From assembly GCA_964653285.1 (NCBI GenBank), contig CAZZEX010000038.1, positions 1 through 41,782 of the forward strand: a stretch of DNA of 41,782 bases. The letters run 5' to 3'. The DNA is from CAZZEX01 sp964653285 (GTDB lineage Bacteria > Chloroflexota > Anaerolineae > B4-G1). Below are positions 9,028 through 15,544 of the stretch, piece by piece (the first letter of the stretch is position 1; each line of letters opens with the position of its first letter). The position numbers were made by a program, and so were the translations under genes. Under the pieces are notes generated by a model. The model was not told where the DNA came from, made no database searches, and was given only the letters and a program-made list of their open reading frames with translations.

Positions 9028-9056
9028 ATTCTAACACACCCCGTTTGGTGAAGCAA
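9028..9056 (-). promoter_or_regulatory. Promoter of the decayed methyltransferase
   Basis: Reading the minus strand, TTGCTT (9051-9056) and TAGAAT (9028-9033) are 17 bases apart, about 20 bases before the GTG start. The promoter seems to have survived the decay of its gene. Confidence 0.55.
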
Positions 9057-9060
9057 GAGG

Positions 9061-9996
9061 TCAGTCGCCGCCAGCCAGCGCCCGCGCGATGCGGGCTGCT
9101 ATGCGGGCGTCATTGAGTAACAGCGCCTCGTTGGCGCGCTGCGCCCGCCCGCCGGTCAGTTCGACCAGTCGCGCCAGCAGGAACGGCGTCAGTGCCTTAC
9201 CGCTCACGCCGGCCGCCTCTGCCTCCTCCACCGCCTGCGCGATGGCCGCTTCGGCCTCCCCGGCCGGAAGTTCGTCGGTCTCAGGGACGGGGACACATAC
9301 CAGGAGCGCCGCTGGCAGGCCCAGTTCTGCTCGCGCCCGCGCTATCCATGCCACCTCCTCCGGCGTCTCGACCCGCACATCCACCCTCAGTCCTGACCGA
9401 CGGCTGTAGAAGGCAGGGAACTCCTCGGTGCCGTAGCCGATCACCGGCACGCCGTAGGTCTCCAGATATTCCCGCGTGTGGGGCAGGTCGAGAATGGCCT
9501 TGGCCCCCGCGCAGACGACGACGATGGGGATGGAGGCCAGCGCGGGGAGGTCGGCCGAGACGTCCTCGGGGTGGCCCCGGTGTACACCGCCGATGCCGCC
9601 AGTGGCGAAGACGGGGATGCCAGCGCGGTGGGCCAGGTGCATCGTTGCGGCAACGGTCGTGCCGCCGCTGGCACCCTGGGCTTCGTCGCGAGCGCTCAGC
9701 CGAGCGGCCAGCACGAGGGGCAGGTCGCGCAGGCTGACCTTGCGAGTCGCCCGGTCGGAGGCCAGCCGCGCCAGTTCCTCGCCGGAGAGGCCCACTCGCG
9801 GTTCACCCTTCAGCACAGCGATGGTGGCCGGCAGCGCCCCTGCCTCGCGCACCGCCGCCTGCATCTGCCGCGCGATGTCCAGGTTGGCCGGGGGGGCAAA
9901 TCCGTGGGTGATGAGCGCCGATTCCAACGCTACTACCGGCGCACCCCCGGCGAGGGCCCGGCTGACCTCGGGGGCGATTTGCAGACTCTGGCTCAC
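9061..9996 (-). CDS. psuG: Pseudouridine-5'-phosphate glycosidase PsuG
   Basis: It splits pseudouridine 5'-phosphate into uracil and ribose 5-phosphate, the C-glycosidase step of pseudouridine breakdown. Family sequences are clear: PVVALESALITHGF near the N-terminus, ATGGIGGVHRG, the lysine region VCAGAKAILDLPHTREYLE, and GYGTEEFPAFY. Starting at the GTG at 9996 (GGGAGG 10-12 bases upstream) gives 311 residues, matching the family length of about 310. An ATG at 10026, three bases after the ygeY-like stop, is the alternative start; the long upstream open frame beyond that is a shadow of the neighbouring gene. No PsuK kinase is visible nearby. Co-transcription with the preceding M20 hydrolase is likely. 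Confidence 0.93.
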   Translation of the reverse strand: MSQSLQIAPEVSRALAGGAPVVALESALITHGFAPPANLDIARQMQAAVREAGALPATIAVLKGEPRVGLSGEELARLASDRATRKVSLRDLPLVLAARLSARDEAQGASGGTTVAATMHLAHRAGIPVFATGGIGGVHRGHPEDVSADLPALASIPIVVVCAGAKAILDLPHTREYLETYGVPVIGYGTEEFPAFYSRRSGLRVDVRVETPEEVAWIARARAELGLPAALLVCVPVPETDELPAGEAEAAIAQAVEEAEAAGVSGKALTPFLLARLVELTGGRAQRANEALLLNDARIAARIARALAGGD

Positions 9997-10028
9997 GTCG
10001 CTACTTCCTCCCGGTTCAGGTACCATGC

Positions 10029-11222
10029 CTATTCTGTCCCCAACAACTCCACCGCCAGCCGTGCGTATACCTCTGCGGCGGCATAGACGTCGGATAGCCG
10101 CACGTGCTCGTCGGCAGTGTGGGCGTGGCGGGGATCCCCCGGTCCAAAGCCCACGGTGGGGATACCGGCTACTCCTGCCGTGTAGGTCCCCTCGGTCGAG
10201 AAGTCCCAGCGGCCCACCCGAGAGCGGCGATTCAACTGCTCCCGCACGGCACGCACAGCGGTCACTACCAGCGGATGATCCTCCGCCATCACCCATGCGG
10301 GGTAGAACTCACGGGTGTGGCAGGCGTAGCCAGTGTAACTGGTGGCGTGGTACTCCGTCACCTCCACCTCTGCGCGCACCCCCTCGCGGGCGATGACCCG
10401 CTGTATTTCAGAAAGGGCCTTCGTCTCGTTCTCCCCCAGCGTCAGCCGCCGGTCAATGATCAACTCGCAGCGGTCGGGCACGGCGTTGCGGCTGCTGGCA
10501 CGGGATGAGATGTCGGTCACCGCCAGAGTGCCGGAGCCGAGGAAGTCATCGTTTGCCAACTGCTCGGCCAACAGCTCCAGGCCGAACACCAGCCGCGCGG
10601 CGGTATAGATGGCGTTATCTCCCAGGCCGGGACTGGCGGCGTGGGCCGAGCGCCCGTGGGTGACGAGCCGCACCTCCAGCCGTCCCCGCTGCCCGCGGCT
10701 GATGTCCAGGCCGGTCGGCTCGCCCAGCACCACCCAGTCTGGGCGTATTCCATCCTCTTCGATCAACACCCGTGACCCCAATCCCTCGCACGGCTCCTCC
10801 TGCACCACACAGGCCACGACGACGCCACCCTTCAGGGCTACTCCCGCGTCGCGCAGGAGTTTTGCCCCGTAGATCATCGCTGCCAGCCCACCTTTCATGT
10901 CACAAGCGCCCAGGCCATAGAGCACGCCCTCCTCGATCTCGGCTCCGAAGGGCGCACGGCTCCAGGCTGCGGGGTCGCTGACCTGCACTGTGTCCATGTG
11001 ACCGTTGAGCATCAACAGTGGCCCGTGACCTGGCCCAATCCAGCCGACGACATTCCCAATGCGGTCAATGCGCACGCTACGGAAGCCCAGGTGCTTCATT
11101 TCCGCGACGACACGCTCCGCCACCGTACCCTCCCGGGTCGAAGGGCTGGGCGTCTGCACCAGGTCGCGCAGAAAAGTCACCAGATCAGTTTGGTCTTGCA
11201 GGTTTAGCCCAAACATATTCAT
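10029..11222 (-). CDS. M20 family metallohydrolase, YgeY/ArgE-DapE type
   Basis: This is a zinc amidohydrolase of 397 residues. Metal ligands and catalytic residues are recognisable: LNGHMDTVQ (His, Asp), GLGACDMKGGLAA (bridging Asp), VVQEEPCEG (Glu-Glu), VVLGEPTGLDI and the terminal RHAHTADEHVRL (His). The overall sequence is closest to the YgeY group, annotated in other genomes as a selenium-metabolism-linked hydrolase; ArgE or DapE activity is an alternative. It is not adjacent to the arginine genes at 22-31 kb, and its neighbour is psuG, so a role in nucleoside or modified-base catabolism is possible. A strong promoter lies upstream at 11261-11289. Confidence 0.85.
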   Translation of the reverse strand: MNMFGLNLQDQTDLVTFLRDLVQTPSPSTREGTVAERVVAEMKHLGFRSVRIDRIGNVVGWIGPGHGPLLMLNGHMDTVQVSDPAAWSRAPFGAEIEEGVLYGLGACDMKGGLAAMIYGAKLLRDAGVALKGGVVVACVVQEEPCEGLGSRVLIEEDGIRPDWVVLGEPTGLDISRGQRGRLEVRLVTHGRSAHAASPGLGDNAIYTAARLVFGLELLAEQLANDDFLGSGTLAVTDISSRASSRNAVPDRCELIIDRRLTLGENETKALSEIQRVIAREGVRAEVEVTEYHATSYTGYACHTREFYPAWVMAEDHPLVVTAVRAVREQLNRRSRVGRWDFSTEGTYTAGVAGIPTVGFGPGDPRHAHTADEHVRLSDVYAAAEVYARLAVELLGTE

Positions 11223-11260
11223 TGTCGTTTCCGCGTTTCAGGTCTTAGTCGTTCAAAGAG

Positions 11261-11289
11261 ATTGTAGGCTGAAATGGCTCATTCGTCAA
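11261..11289 (-). promoter_or_regulatory. Sigma-70 promoter for the ygeY-psuG unit
   Basis: On the minus strand TTGACG (11284-11289) and TACAAT (11261-11266) have a 17-base spacer, about 38 bases before the ATG at 11222. Confidence 0.75.
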
Positions 11290-11348
11290 GGCGCTCACTT
11301 AGCCTACTTTCGAGGTTCTCTCCGACAATTCCCCACCCGGAGCAAGTG

Positions 11349-11357
11349 TGCTATAAT
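11349..11357 (+). promoter_or_regulatory. Extended -10 promoter for the lipase-like gene
   Basis: TGCTATAAT (11349-11357) is a perfect extended -10 element. The -35 position (TTCCCC) is poor. The start would be near 11364, leaving about 40 bases before the ATG. Confidence 0.65.
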
Positions 11358-11404
11358 CAGTGCGTTGGACGTGAGAACCTGAACAGAAGGGAGGCGAAGG
11401 AGGA

Positions 11405-12247
11405 ATGAACCACAACGAAGGTACGTTCAGCGGTTGCGGAGGGCTGGAACTCTACTATCAGCGCTGGCGACCGGAAGGAGAACTGAAAGCCGCCGTGGCT
11501 ATCGTCCACGGCTTCGGCGAGCACAGCGGGCGCTACAGTAATGTGGTGGACTGGTTCGTGCCCAAAGGGTACGCCATCTACGCTTTCGACCTCCGGGGCC
11601 ACGGCCGCTCTCCTGGCCCACGCGGCTACGTCAACAGGTGGGCTGATCTTCGCGGGGACGTGAAGTCGTTCCTGGAACTCGTGCACGAGCAGGAGCCAGC
11701 CCAGGCTGTTTTCCTGTTGGGACACAGCATGGGCGGGCTGATCGTCCTGGAGTATGTGCTGCACTATCCGGGGGGGCTGGTTGGCGTGATCGGTTCCGGG
11801 CCGGTGCTGGCCCAGGTCGGCATTTCTCCGTTCCTGATGACGATGAGCAAGATACTGTCGGGTATCCTACCTCGGCTCACGCTTAACACCAAACTGGATG
11901 CCACAACCATCTCCCGCGATCCGGCCGTCGTCGAGGCGTACGTCAACGACCCGCTGGTGCACAGTCTGGGCACGCCGCGCCTGGGCACTGAACTCACCCG
12001 GGCCATCGAGTGGACGCAGGCGCACGCCGCCGAGATGCGGGTGCCGTGCCTGATCGTGCACGGCAGCGCCGACCGGCTGGCCCCGCCCGAGGGCAGCCGC
12101 CTCTTCTACGAAAACGTGACGCTCAGCGACAAGGAGCGGCAGGTGTACGAGGACTACTACCACGAGGTCTTCAACGACGTCGGCAAGGAGCGGGTGCTGG
12201 CAGCGGTGGAAGCGTGGGTGGAGCACCATCTGCCGCGTCCTGAGTGA
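11405..12247 (+). CDS. Alpha/beta hydrolase, monoacylglycerol-lipase/lysophospholipase type
   Basis: This serine hydrolase of the monoglyceride-lipase family has 280 residues and no signal peptide. The N-terminus carries IVHGFGEHSGRYSNVVDWF, the hallmark HG with the oxyanion-hole region. The nucleophile elbow is LLGHSMGGLIVLEY, the acid is in IVHGSADRLAPPEGS and the histidine in YYHEVFNDVGKERV. Cleavage of monoacylglycerols or lysophospholipids is the expected activity. The start at 11405 is preceded by GAAGGAGG. The gene has its own promoter and ends just before the toxin-antitoxin remnant. Confidence 0.9.
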   Translation: MNHNEGTFSGCGGLELYYQRWRPEGELKAAVAIVHGFGEHSGRYSNVVDWFVPKGYAIYAFDLRGHGRSPGPRGYVNRWADLRGDVKSFLELVHEQEPAQAVFLLGHSMGGLIVLEYVLHYPGGLVGVIGSGPVLAQVGISPFLMTMSKILSGILPRLTLNTKLDATTISRDPAVVEAYVNDPLVHSLGTPRLGTELTRAIEWTQAHAAEMRVPCLIVHGSADRLAPPEGSRLFYENVTLSDKERQVYEDYYHEVFNDVGKERVLAAVEAWVEHHLPRPE

Positions 12248-12255
12248 GCCATTGT

Positions 12256-12284
12256 TTGACCGACCTGCCTCTTTGTGTTAGAAT
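12256..12284 (+). promoter_or_regulatory. Promoter of the DUF4258/YgiT module
   Basis: TTGACC (12256-12261) and TAGAAT (12279-12284) are separated by 17 bases. The -10 box lies inside the repeated block 12273-12330. Confidence 0.65.
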
Positions 12285-12330
12285 GTCGTCGTCCGCTGGA
12301 GTGACACTGCTGCTGAGAAGGTTGCCCTGT
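12273..12330 (+). repeat. Direct repeat, copy A (5' leader of the toxin-antitoxin module)
   Basis: These 58 bases match 12797-12854 without gaps at about 49 of 58 positions. The block includes the TAGAAT -10 box, the conserved core CTGGAGTGACAC and the end GCCCTGT, and it stops exactly where the surviving toxin codons begin. Confidence 0.8.
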
Positions 12331-12553
12331 CAAAGAAGCCTTGCTGAGTGGGGAGATACTTGAGCAGTATCCTGATACCGGACGCGGCGAAAGCTGTCTG
12401 ATTGTAGGTTTTGCAGGGGATGTGCCTGTTCATGTCGTCTGTGGTTGGCGTGGGGAAAAAGTGTCGCTCATCACTATCTATATTCTACGCCCGCCGAAGT
12501 TCATTGATCCCTGGACCCGAGGAGAGAAAGCCAATGAGGAAAGTACAGTGTAA
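12317..12553 (+). pseudogene. DUF4258-family toxin-like protein, N-terminus deleted
   Basis: The surviving part reads VKEALLSGEILEQYPDTGRG, then VHVVCGWRGEKVSLITIY and ends shortly after RPPKFIDPWTRG. This is the C-terminal two thirds of DUF4258 proteins, RelE/MqsR-like putative toxins that pair with YgiT zinc-finger proteins. The frame is closed by a stop at 12314, and the only start is a TTG at 12341. The usual ~30 N-terminal residues are absent, and the sequence runs directly into the leader repeat at 12330. It overlaps the zinc-finger gene by 20 bases, the normal arrangement for this pair. A functional toxin is unlikely. Confidence 0.75.
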
Positions 12554-12782
12554 TTTCTGCGGCAGCGACCGCTATGAGGAGCGCAGGATCGAATACCTTT
12601 ATAACCACAAGGGCAAGTACTTGCTAGTTCCCGACACCCCTGTTGAGGTTTGCCTCAATTGCGGGATGGTCTACTACGATGCAGCAGTTCTCAAAGAGAT
12701 TGAACGGCGCTTCTTCGCTATCCAGAACAAGACTGAGGAGCCGGACCGCTACATTGAGATGCCAGCAAAAGCCTACGCCTAA
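12534..12782 (+). CDS. YgiT-type zinc-finger protein (MqsA-like antitoxin N-domain)
   Basis: This small protein of 82 residues has a four-cysteine zinc knuckle: CNFCGS near the N-terminus and CLNCGMVYYD about 35 residues later. YgiT-type proteins are the zinc-binding half of MqsA-like antitoxins; this one lacks the C-terminal helix-turn-helix DNA-binding domain, as is common in DUF4258/YgiT pairs. The ATG at 12534 follows GAGGAGAGAAAGCC, and the gene overlaps the toxin fragment by 20 bases, suggesting coupling. An in-frame upstream extension to 12411 is a shadow of the toxin gene. With the toxin truncated, this is probably an orphan antitoxin. Confidence 0.85.
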   Translation: MRKVQCNFCGSDRYEERRIEYLYNHKGKYLLVPDTPVEVCLNCGMVYYDAAVLKEIERRFFAIQNKTEEPDRYIEMPAKAYA

Positions 12783-12796
12783 AGGACAATGCTCGA

Positions 12797-12854
12797 TTGT
12801 GTTAGAATGCCGTCATCTCCTGGAGTGACACCGCTGCGAGGAAGGTCGCCCTGT
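12797..12854 (+). repeat. Direct repeat, copy B (orphan leader)
   Basis: This is the second copy of the 58-base block seen at 12273-12330, in the same orientation, 524 bases downstream. No toxin codons follow it. The sequence goes on to 12984 with no convincing gene, only the hairpin at 12907-12944. Confidence 0.8.
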
Positions 12855-12906
12855 GCGGGAGGGCGGATGATGAATTGTGGCTGCCAGGGTGTTTGGCGTC
12901 ATTTGC

Positions 12907-12958
12907 TGAATAGGCGATTAGGCAGAAGTGTTTCGGCCTATTCAATGGTTAGCCGCAC
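12907..12958 (+). other. Left junction of the integron-type cassette: hairpin plus GTTAGCC box
   Basis: GTTAGCCGCAC (12948-12958) is the exact reverse complement of GTGCGGCTAAC (14713-14723), which opens the attC site at the other end of the DUF262 gene. That is the relation expected between a cassette's first bases and the R'' side of its own attC. A 9-base-pair hairpin (12907-12915 with 12936-12944, 20-base loop) abuts the box and may be the remains of a preceding attC, but no matching R'' box is visible. Confidence 0.6.
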
Positions 12959-14839
12959 CTTCAGGCAACCAGGAGATTAAGACAATGGGATCACCATTTG
13001 AGGCACCTACTGTAGGAATTGGAAGATTGTTGAAAGAAGGAGGGCGCTTCGTGGTGCCTCACCACCAGCGTGACTACTCATGGCGAGAAGACGAAATAGA
13101 ACAACTCTTCGGTGATATTGGAGAGGCACGTTCGTCTGGACAAGATGAGTATTTTATTGGGCTTATGGTTTTCATGCACAAAGGCACAGAAGACCACTTC
13201 ACCATACTTGATGGTCAGCAGCGTATGGCAACCGCAATCATAATACTGGCATCCATACGAACTTGGCTCAGAGCCCGCGATCTCGAGAGGGATGCAGACA
13301 AAATACAGGAAGACTTCATTGCTGGGCGTGAGTTGGGTGAGCAAGACCTTAAACCTCGCCTGATACTTAATGAGAACAACAACCAGGTGTTCCGCCAATC
13401 TGTGGTCCGGGAAGCTCCAACTGAGGAGATAGAAGCTGCGCTCAAAGGTCTCAAGAAGCATGATCCAAATAGACGCCTCTTGGAGGCTATCCTAGTTTGT
13501 CGCAAAAGAGTAGAGGAGATTGCCAATCGAGAGGAGAACTCTCTCGACGAAGCGACACAGAACCTGTATGATTTTGTGAAGTATCTCAGAGATAGCGTGA
13601 AAATCGTGCGTCTGACTGTACCAAATGAAGCAAACGCCTATACGATGTTTGAAACGCTTAACTGGCGAGGCCTTGATCTGAGCATCCTAGATTTGGTCAA
13701 GAACTACTTCTTTGGCAAGGTTGACTCTGGGTCCGAAGCACAGCTTCGCGAAGTGCAGACTCGTTGGGCACAGATGATGGCAAGCTTGGTCAATGTACAG
13801 GCTGATGTGTTCCTCAAGGCCTACTGGACGTCACGGTACGGAAGAATCCAGAAACCACAACTGTTTCCCCGTTTCAAGGACAAAGTCACATCGTCAGGCA
13901 AAGCTGTGGCTACCTCAGCGGATATGTTGAGTGCCTCGGAACAGTACGCAGCCCTAGAAATAGCTGATGATCCTACTTGGGCTGGTCTTTCCGAACAGCC
14001 AAGGGGACGAATTCGATCACTTAAACTCTTAGGGGCACGCCAAGTTCATCCAGTGTTGCTTTCTGCACTAGAGAGATTCCCAACGAGAGAACTGGAGAGA
14101 CTTCTCCATTTGCTTGAAGTCCTAATCGTTCGCTATCAGTTGATCGGTGGACTTCGAACTGGTCGCCTTGAGATCTCCTGTGCGGCACTTGCTGCTGAAG
14201 TATATCAACAGAAGATCAAGACTGCCACGGAAGCATTCCAAGCTTTGAGAGACATCTTTCCCAAAGATGACGAGTTCCGCGCAGTGTTCGTGGACAAGCA
14301 AGAACGGAATAACCAGAAGGTTCGTTACATACTTCAGACTCTCGAAACCCAGGCCCGTCGATCCGCGGGACAAGAAATGCGAGCGAGTGAAAACGAGCCA
14401 AGCGCTAGCCTCACCGTCGAACACATCCTTCCTCGAAGCCCGAGCAAATCCTGGGAGCCAATTCTGCAACAAGACCCGAATCTTGCGGAAGACTGCACGT
14501 ATCGATTGGGGAACCTTTGTCTTTTGACAGGAGTAAACAGGAAGCTAGGAGCCAAGTCGTTTGCGGAGAAACAACCAGTCTTTGCGCAGTCTACCCTCTT
14601 GCTCACAAACGAGGTAGCCACCTTCAAAGATTGGAATCGCGACTCAATTGAGAAGCGCCAAGAGAGAATGGCAAAGCTTGCTGTAGCCGCGTGGCGCTTT
14701 CAATAAGGCAAAGTGCGGCTAACCAGTCGCTGGAGGCGACAGCCTATCGGCGCTGGGTAGCATCGGTGGTTTCGTTTCAGGAAGTGGTTGGTGAGCGAGG
14801 GTGCTAGTGCAAGTCCGGCGCTGCGCCTCAGCTCCACCG
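12949..14839 (+). mobile_element. Integron-type gene cassette carrying the DUF262 gene
   Basis: The cassette is defined from the TT of the left GTTAGCC to the G of the right GTTAGCC. It has one gene in the standard orientation, a short 5' leader and an attC directly after the stop codon. Base composition is clearly more AT-rich than its neighbours. No integrase gene lies in the window, so this would be an integrase-less attC site. Confidence 0.6.
12985..14706 (+). CDS. DUF262/DUF1524 protein, GmrSD-like (type IV restriction family)
   Basis: The protein has 573 residues. The N-terminal DUF262 (GmrS-like) domain shows HHQRDYSW, the nucleotide-associated motif ILDGQQRMAT and FETLNWRGLDLSILDLVKN. 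The C-terminal DUF1524 (GmrD-like) domain carries an HNH-type nuclease core, TVEHILPRSP with YRLGNLCLLTGVNRKLG. In characterised GmrSD and related proteins these act together to cut modified phage DNA with NTP hydrolysis; single-chain fusions like this are common. The ATG at 12985 follows AGGAGATTAAGACA; the earlier start at 12928 would cross the cassette boundary. The gene is AT-richer than its neighbours and sits in an attC-bounded cassette, which points to horizontal acquisition. Confidence 0.88.
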   Translation: MGSPFEAPTVGIGRLLKEGGRFVVPHHQRDYSWREDEIEQLFGDIGEARSSGQDEYFIGLMVFMHKGTEDHFTILDGQQRMATAIIILASIRTWLRARDLERDADKIQEDFIAGRELGEQDLKPRLILNENNNQVFRQSVVREAPTEEIEAALKGLKKHDPNRRLLEAILVCRKRVEEIANREENSLDEATQNLYDFVKYLRDSVKIVRLTVPNEANAYTMFETLNWRGLDLSILDLVKNYFFGKVDSGSEAQLREVQTRWAQMMASLVNVQADVFLKAYWTSRYGRIQKPQLFPRFKDKVTSSGKAVATSADMLSASEQYAALEIADDPTWAGLSEQPRGRIRSLKLLGARQVHPVLLSALERFPTRELERLLHLLEVLIVRYQLIGGLRTGRLEISCAALAAEVYQQKIKTATEAFQALRDIFPKDDEFRAVFVDKQERNNQKVRYILQTLETQARRSAGQEMRASENEPSASLTVEHILPRSPSKSWEPILQQDPNLAEDCTYRLGNLCLLTGVNRKLGAKSFAEKQPVFAQSTLLLTNEVATFKDWNRDSIEKRQERMAKLAVAAWRFQ

Positions 14840-14845
14840 TTAGCC
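14713..14845 (+). other. attC recombination site
   Basis: R'' box GGCTAAC (14717-14723) and R' box GTTAGCC (14839-14845) are exact reverse complements. Inside them, L'' GCTGGAGGCG (14729-14738) pairs with L' CGCCTCAGC (14824-14832) over 9 base pairs, leaving one unpaired G. That is the single extrahelical base typical of folded attC sites. Unpaired spacers of 5 and 6 bases separate R from L boxes, and the variable terminal part is about 85 bases. The outer boxes differ from the RYYYAAC/GTTRRRY consensus at one position each. Confidence 0.72.
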
Positions 14846-14870
14846 AGCCGCATATCTGGAGATCGAGACA

Positions 14871-15080
14871 ATGATGAGCAAAGCCATCTCTCACGACCGT
14901 CAGGAGGAAACACCAGAAGCCAAAGCGCGTTGGTTCCAGTCGCTGTCGCTCTCGGAGCGAATGGACCTGCTGTGTTTCTTCACTGACTTGATACTGGCAA
15001 ACAACCCCAGGGTTGTGGAGCAAAAGGATGCTCAACCGGTTGCGGGACGTGTTCGCGTCCTTTCAAAAGCACGAGGTTAA
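14871..15080 (+). CDS. Small hypothetical protein, partner of the nucleotidyltransferase
   Basis: A 69-residue charged protein (SHDRQEETPEAKARWFQ, then LSLSERMDLLCFFTDLILANN). The pattern is that of small proteins encoded immediately before nucleotidyltransferases in accessory DNA, but I cannot name a family with confidence. It begins 26 bases after the attC R' box, with TCTGGAGATCGAGACA before a double ATG (14871 or 14874). Its last 53 bases overlap the next gene, implying translational coupling. It could be the antitoxin or accessory partner of a toxin-like nucleotidyltransferase pair. By position it would be the first gene of a following cassette. Confidence 0.6.
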   Translation: MMSKAISHDRQEETPEAKARWFQSLSLSERMDLLCFFTDLILANNPRVVEQKDAQPVAGRVRVLSKARG

Positions 15081-15516
15081 GTACGTCATCATTGGTGATA
15101 TCGCTGCCGTGTTGCACGGTGTGCCACGTGCTACATTTGATCTCGATATTCTTATCGAAGCCACCCCCGACAACGCACAACGACTCCTTGATGCGCTTTT
15201 GGAGGCCAGGCTGGGCACTGCCTCGCTCACTTCAGCCGATGAACTGCTGGCCCACGAGATCACGATTTTCAAGGATCGTGTTCGCATTGACGTGCAAACT
15301 GCCACATCGGGCCTGTGCTTTGAGGACGCCTGGCAGAATCGAGAGATGATGGAATATCAAGGCCAGACATTCTACGTCGTCTCACGGGATGACCTGATTG
15401 CCTCAAAACGTGCGGCTGGCCGTAAGATTGATTTAGAAGACGTGCGGCTATTAGAGTCAGGGGATGCGGACAAACCTTCACGCAACACGCAGTACGCAAC
15501 ACGTACTCGGCACTGA
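15028..15516 (+). CDS. Nucleotidyltransferase of the MNT/AbiEii-like type, C-terminus altered
   Basis: A small nucleotidyltransferase-fold protein of 162 residues. KYVIIGDIAAVLHGVPRATF followed by DLDILIEATPDN matches the GG/GxS plus hxDhDh active-site pattern, with a third acidic residue in VRIDVQT. RDDLIASKRAAGRKIDLEDVRLLE is the usual C-terminal block. Such proteins appear in toxin-antitoxin and abortive-infection systems, where they add nucleotides or AMP to tRNA or a partner. The ATG at 15028 (GGAG seven bases upstream) is preferred to a TTG at 15013. The final ~20 residues come from a short-word repeat (15481-15511), so the native end seems to have been replaced. Confidence 0.72.
   Translation: MLNRLRDVFASFQKHEVKYVIIGDIAAVLHGVPRATFDLDILIEATPDNAQRLLDALLEARLGTASLTSADELLAHEITIFKDRVRIDVQTATSGLCFEDAWQNREMMEYQGQTFYVVSRDDLIASKRAAGRKIDLEDVRLLESGDADKPSRNTQYATRTRH
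15481..15511. repeat. Short-word repeat (CGCAACACGCAGTA type)
   Basis: ACGCAACACGCAGTACGCAA and further ACACGTACTCGGCACT words form a degenerate tandem repeat. It overruns the 3' end of the nucleotidyltransferase gene and marks the boundary between the accessory patch and the glycan genes. Confidence 0.65.
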
Positions 15517-15544
15517 ACTACGCTTGGTATAACTCGAAGCCACG

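Noticed and set aside
12248..12984. Possible integron cassette made of the DUF4258/YgiT module
   Set aside because: GTTAGAA near 12801 and at 12277 resembles an R' box but has no R''/L partner; it fits better as a -10 box (TAGAAT) within a duplicated leader.
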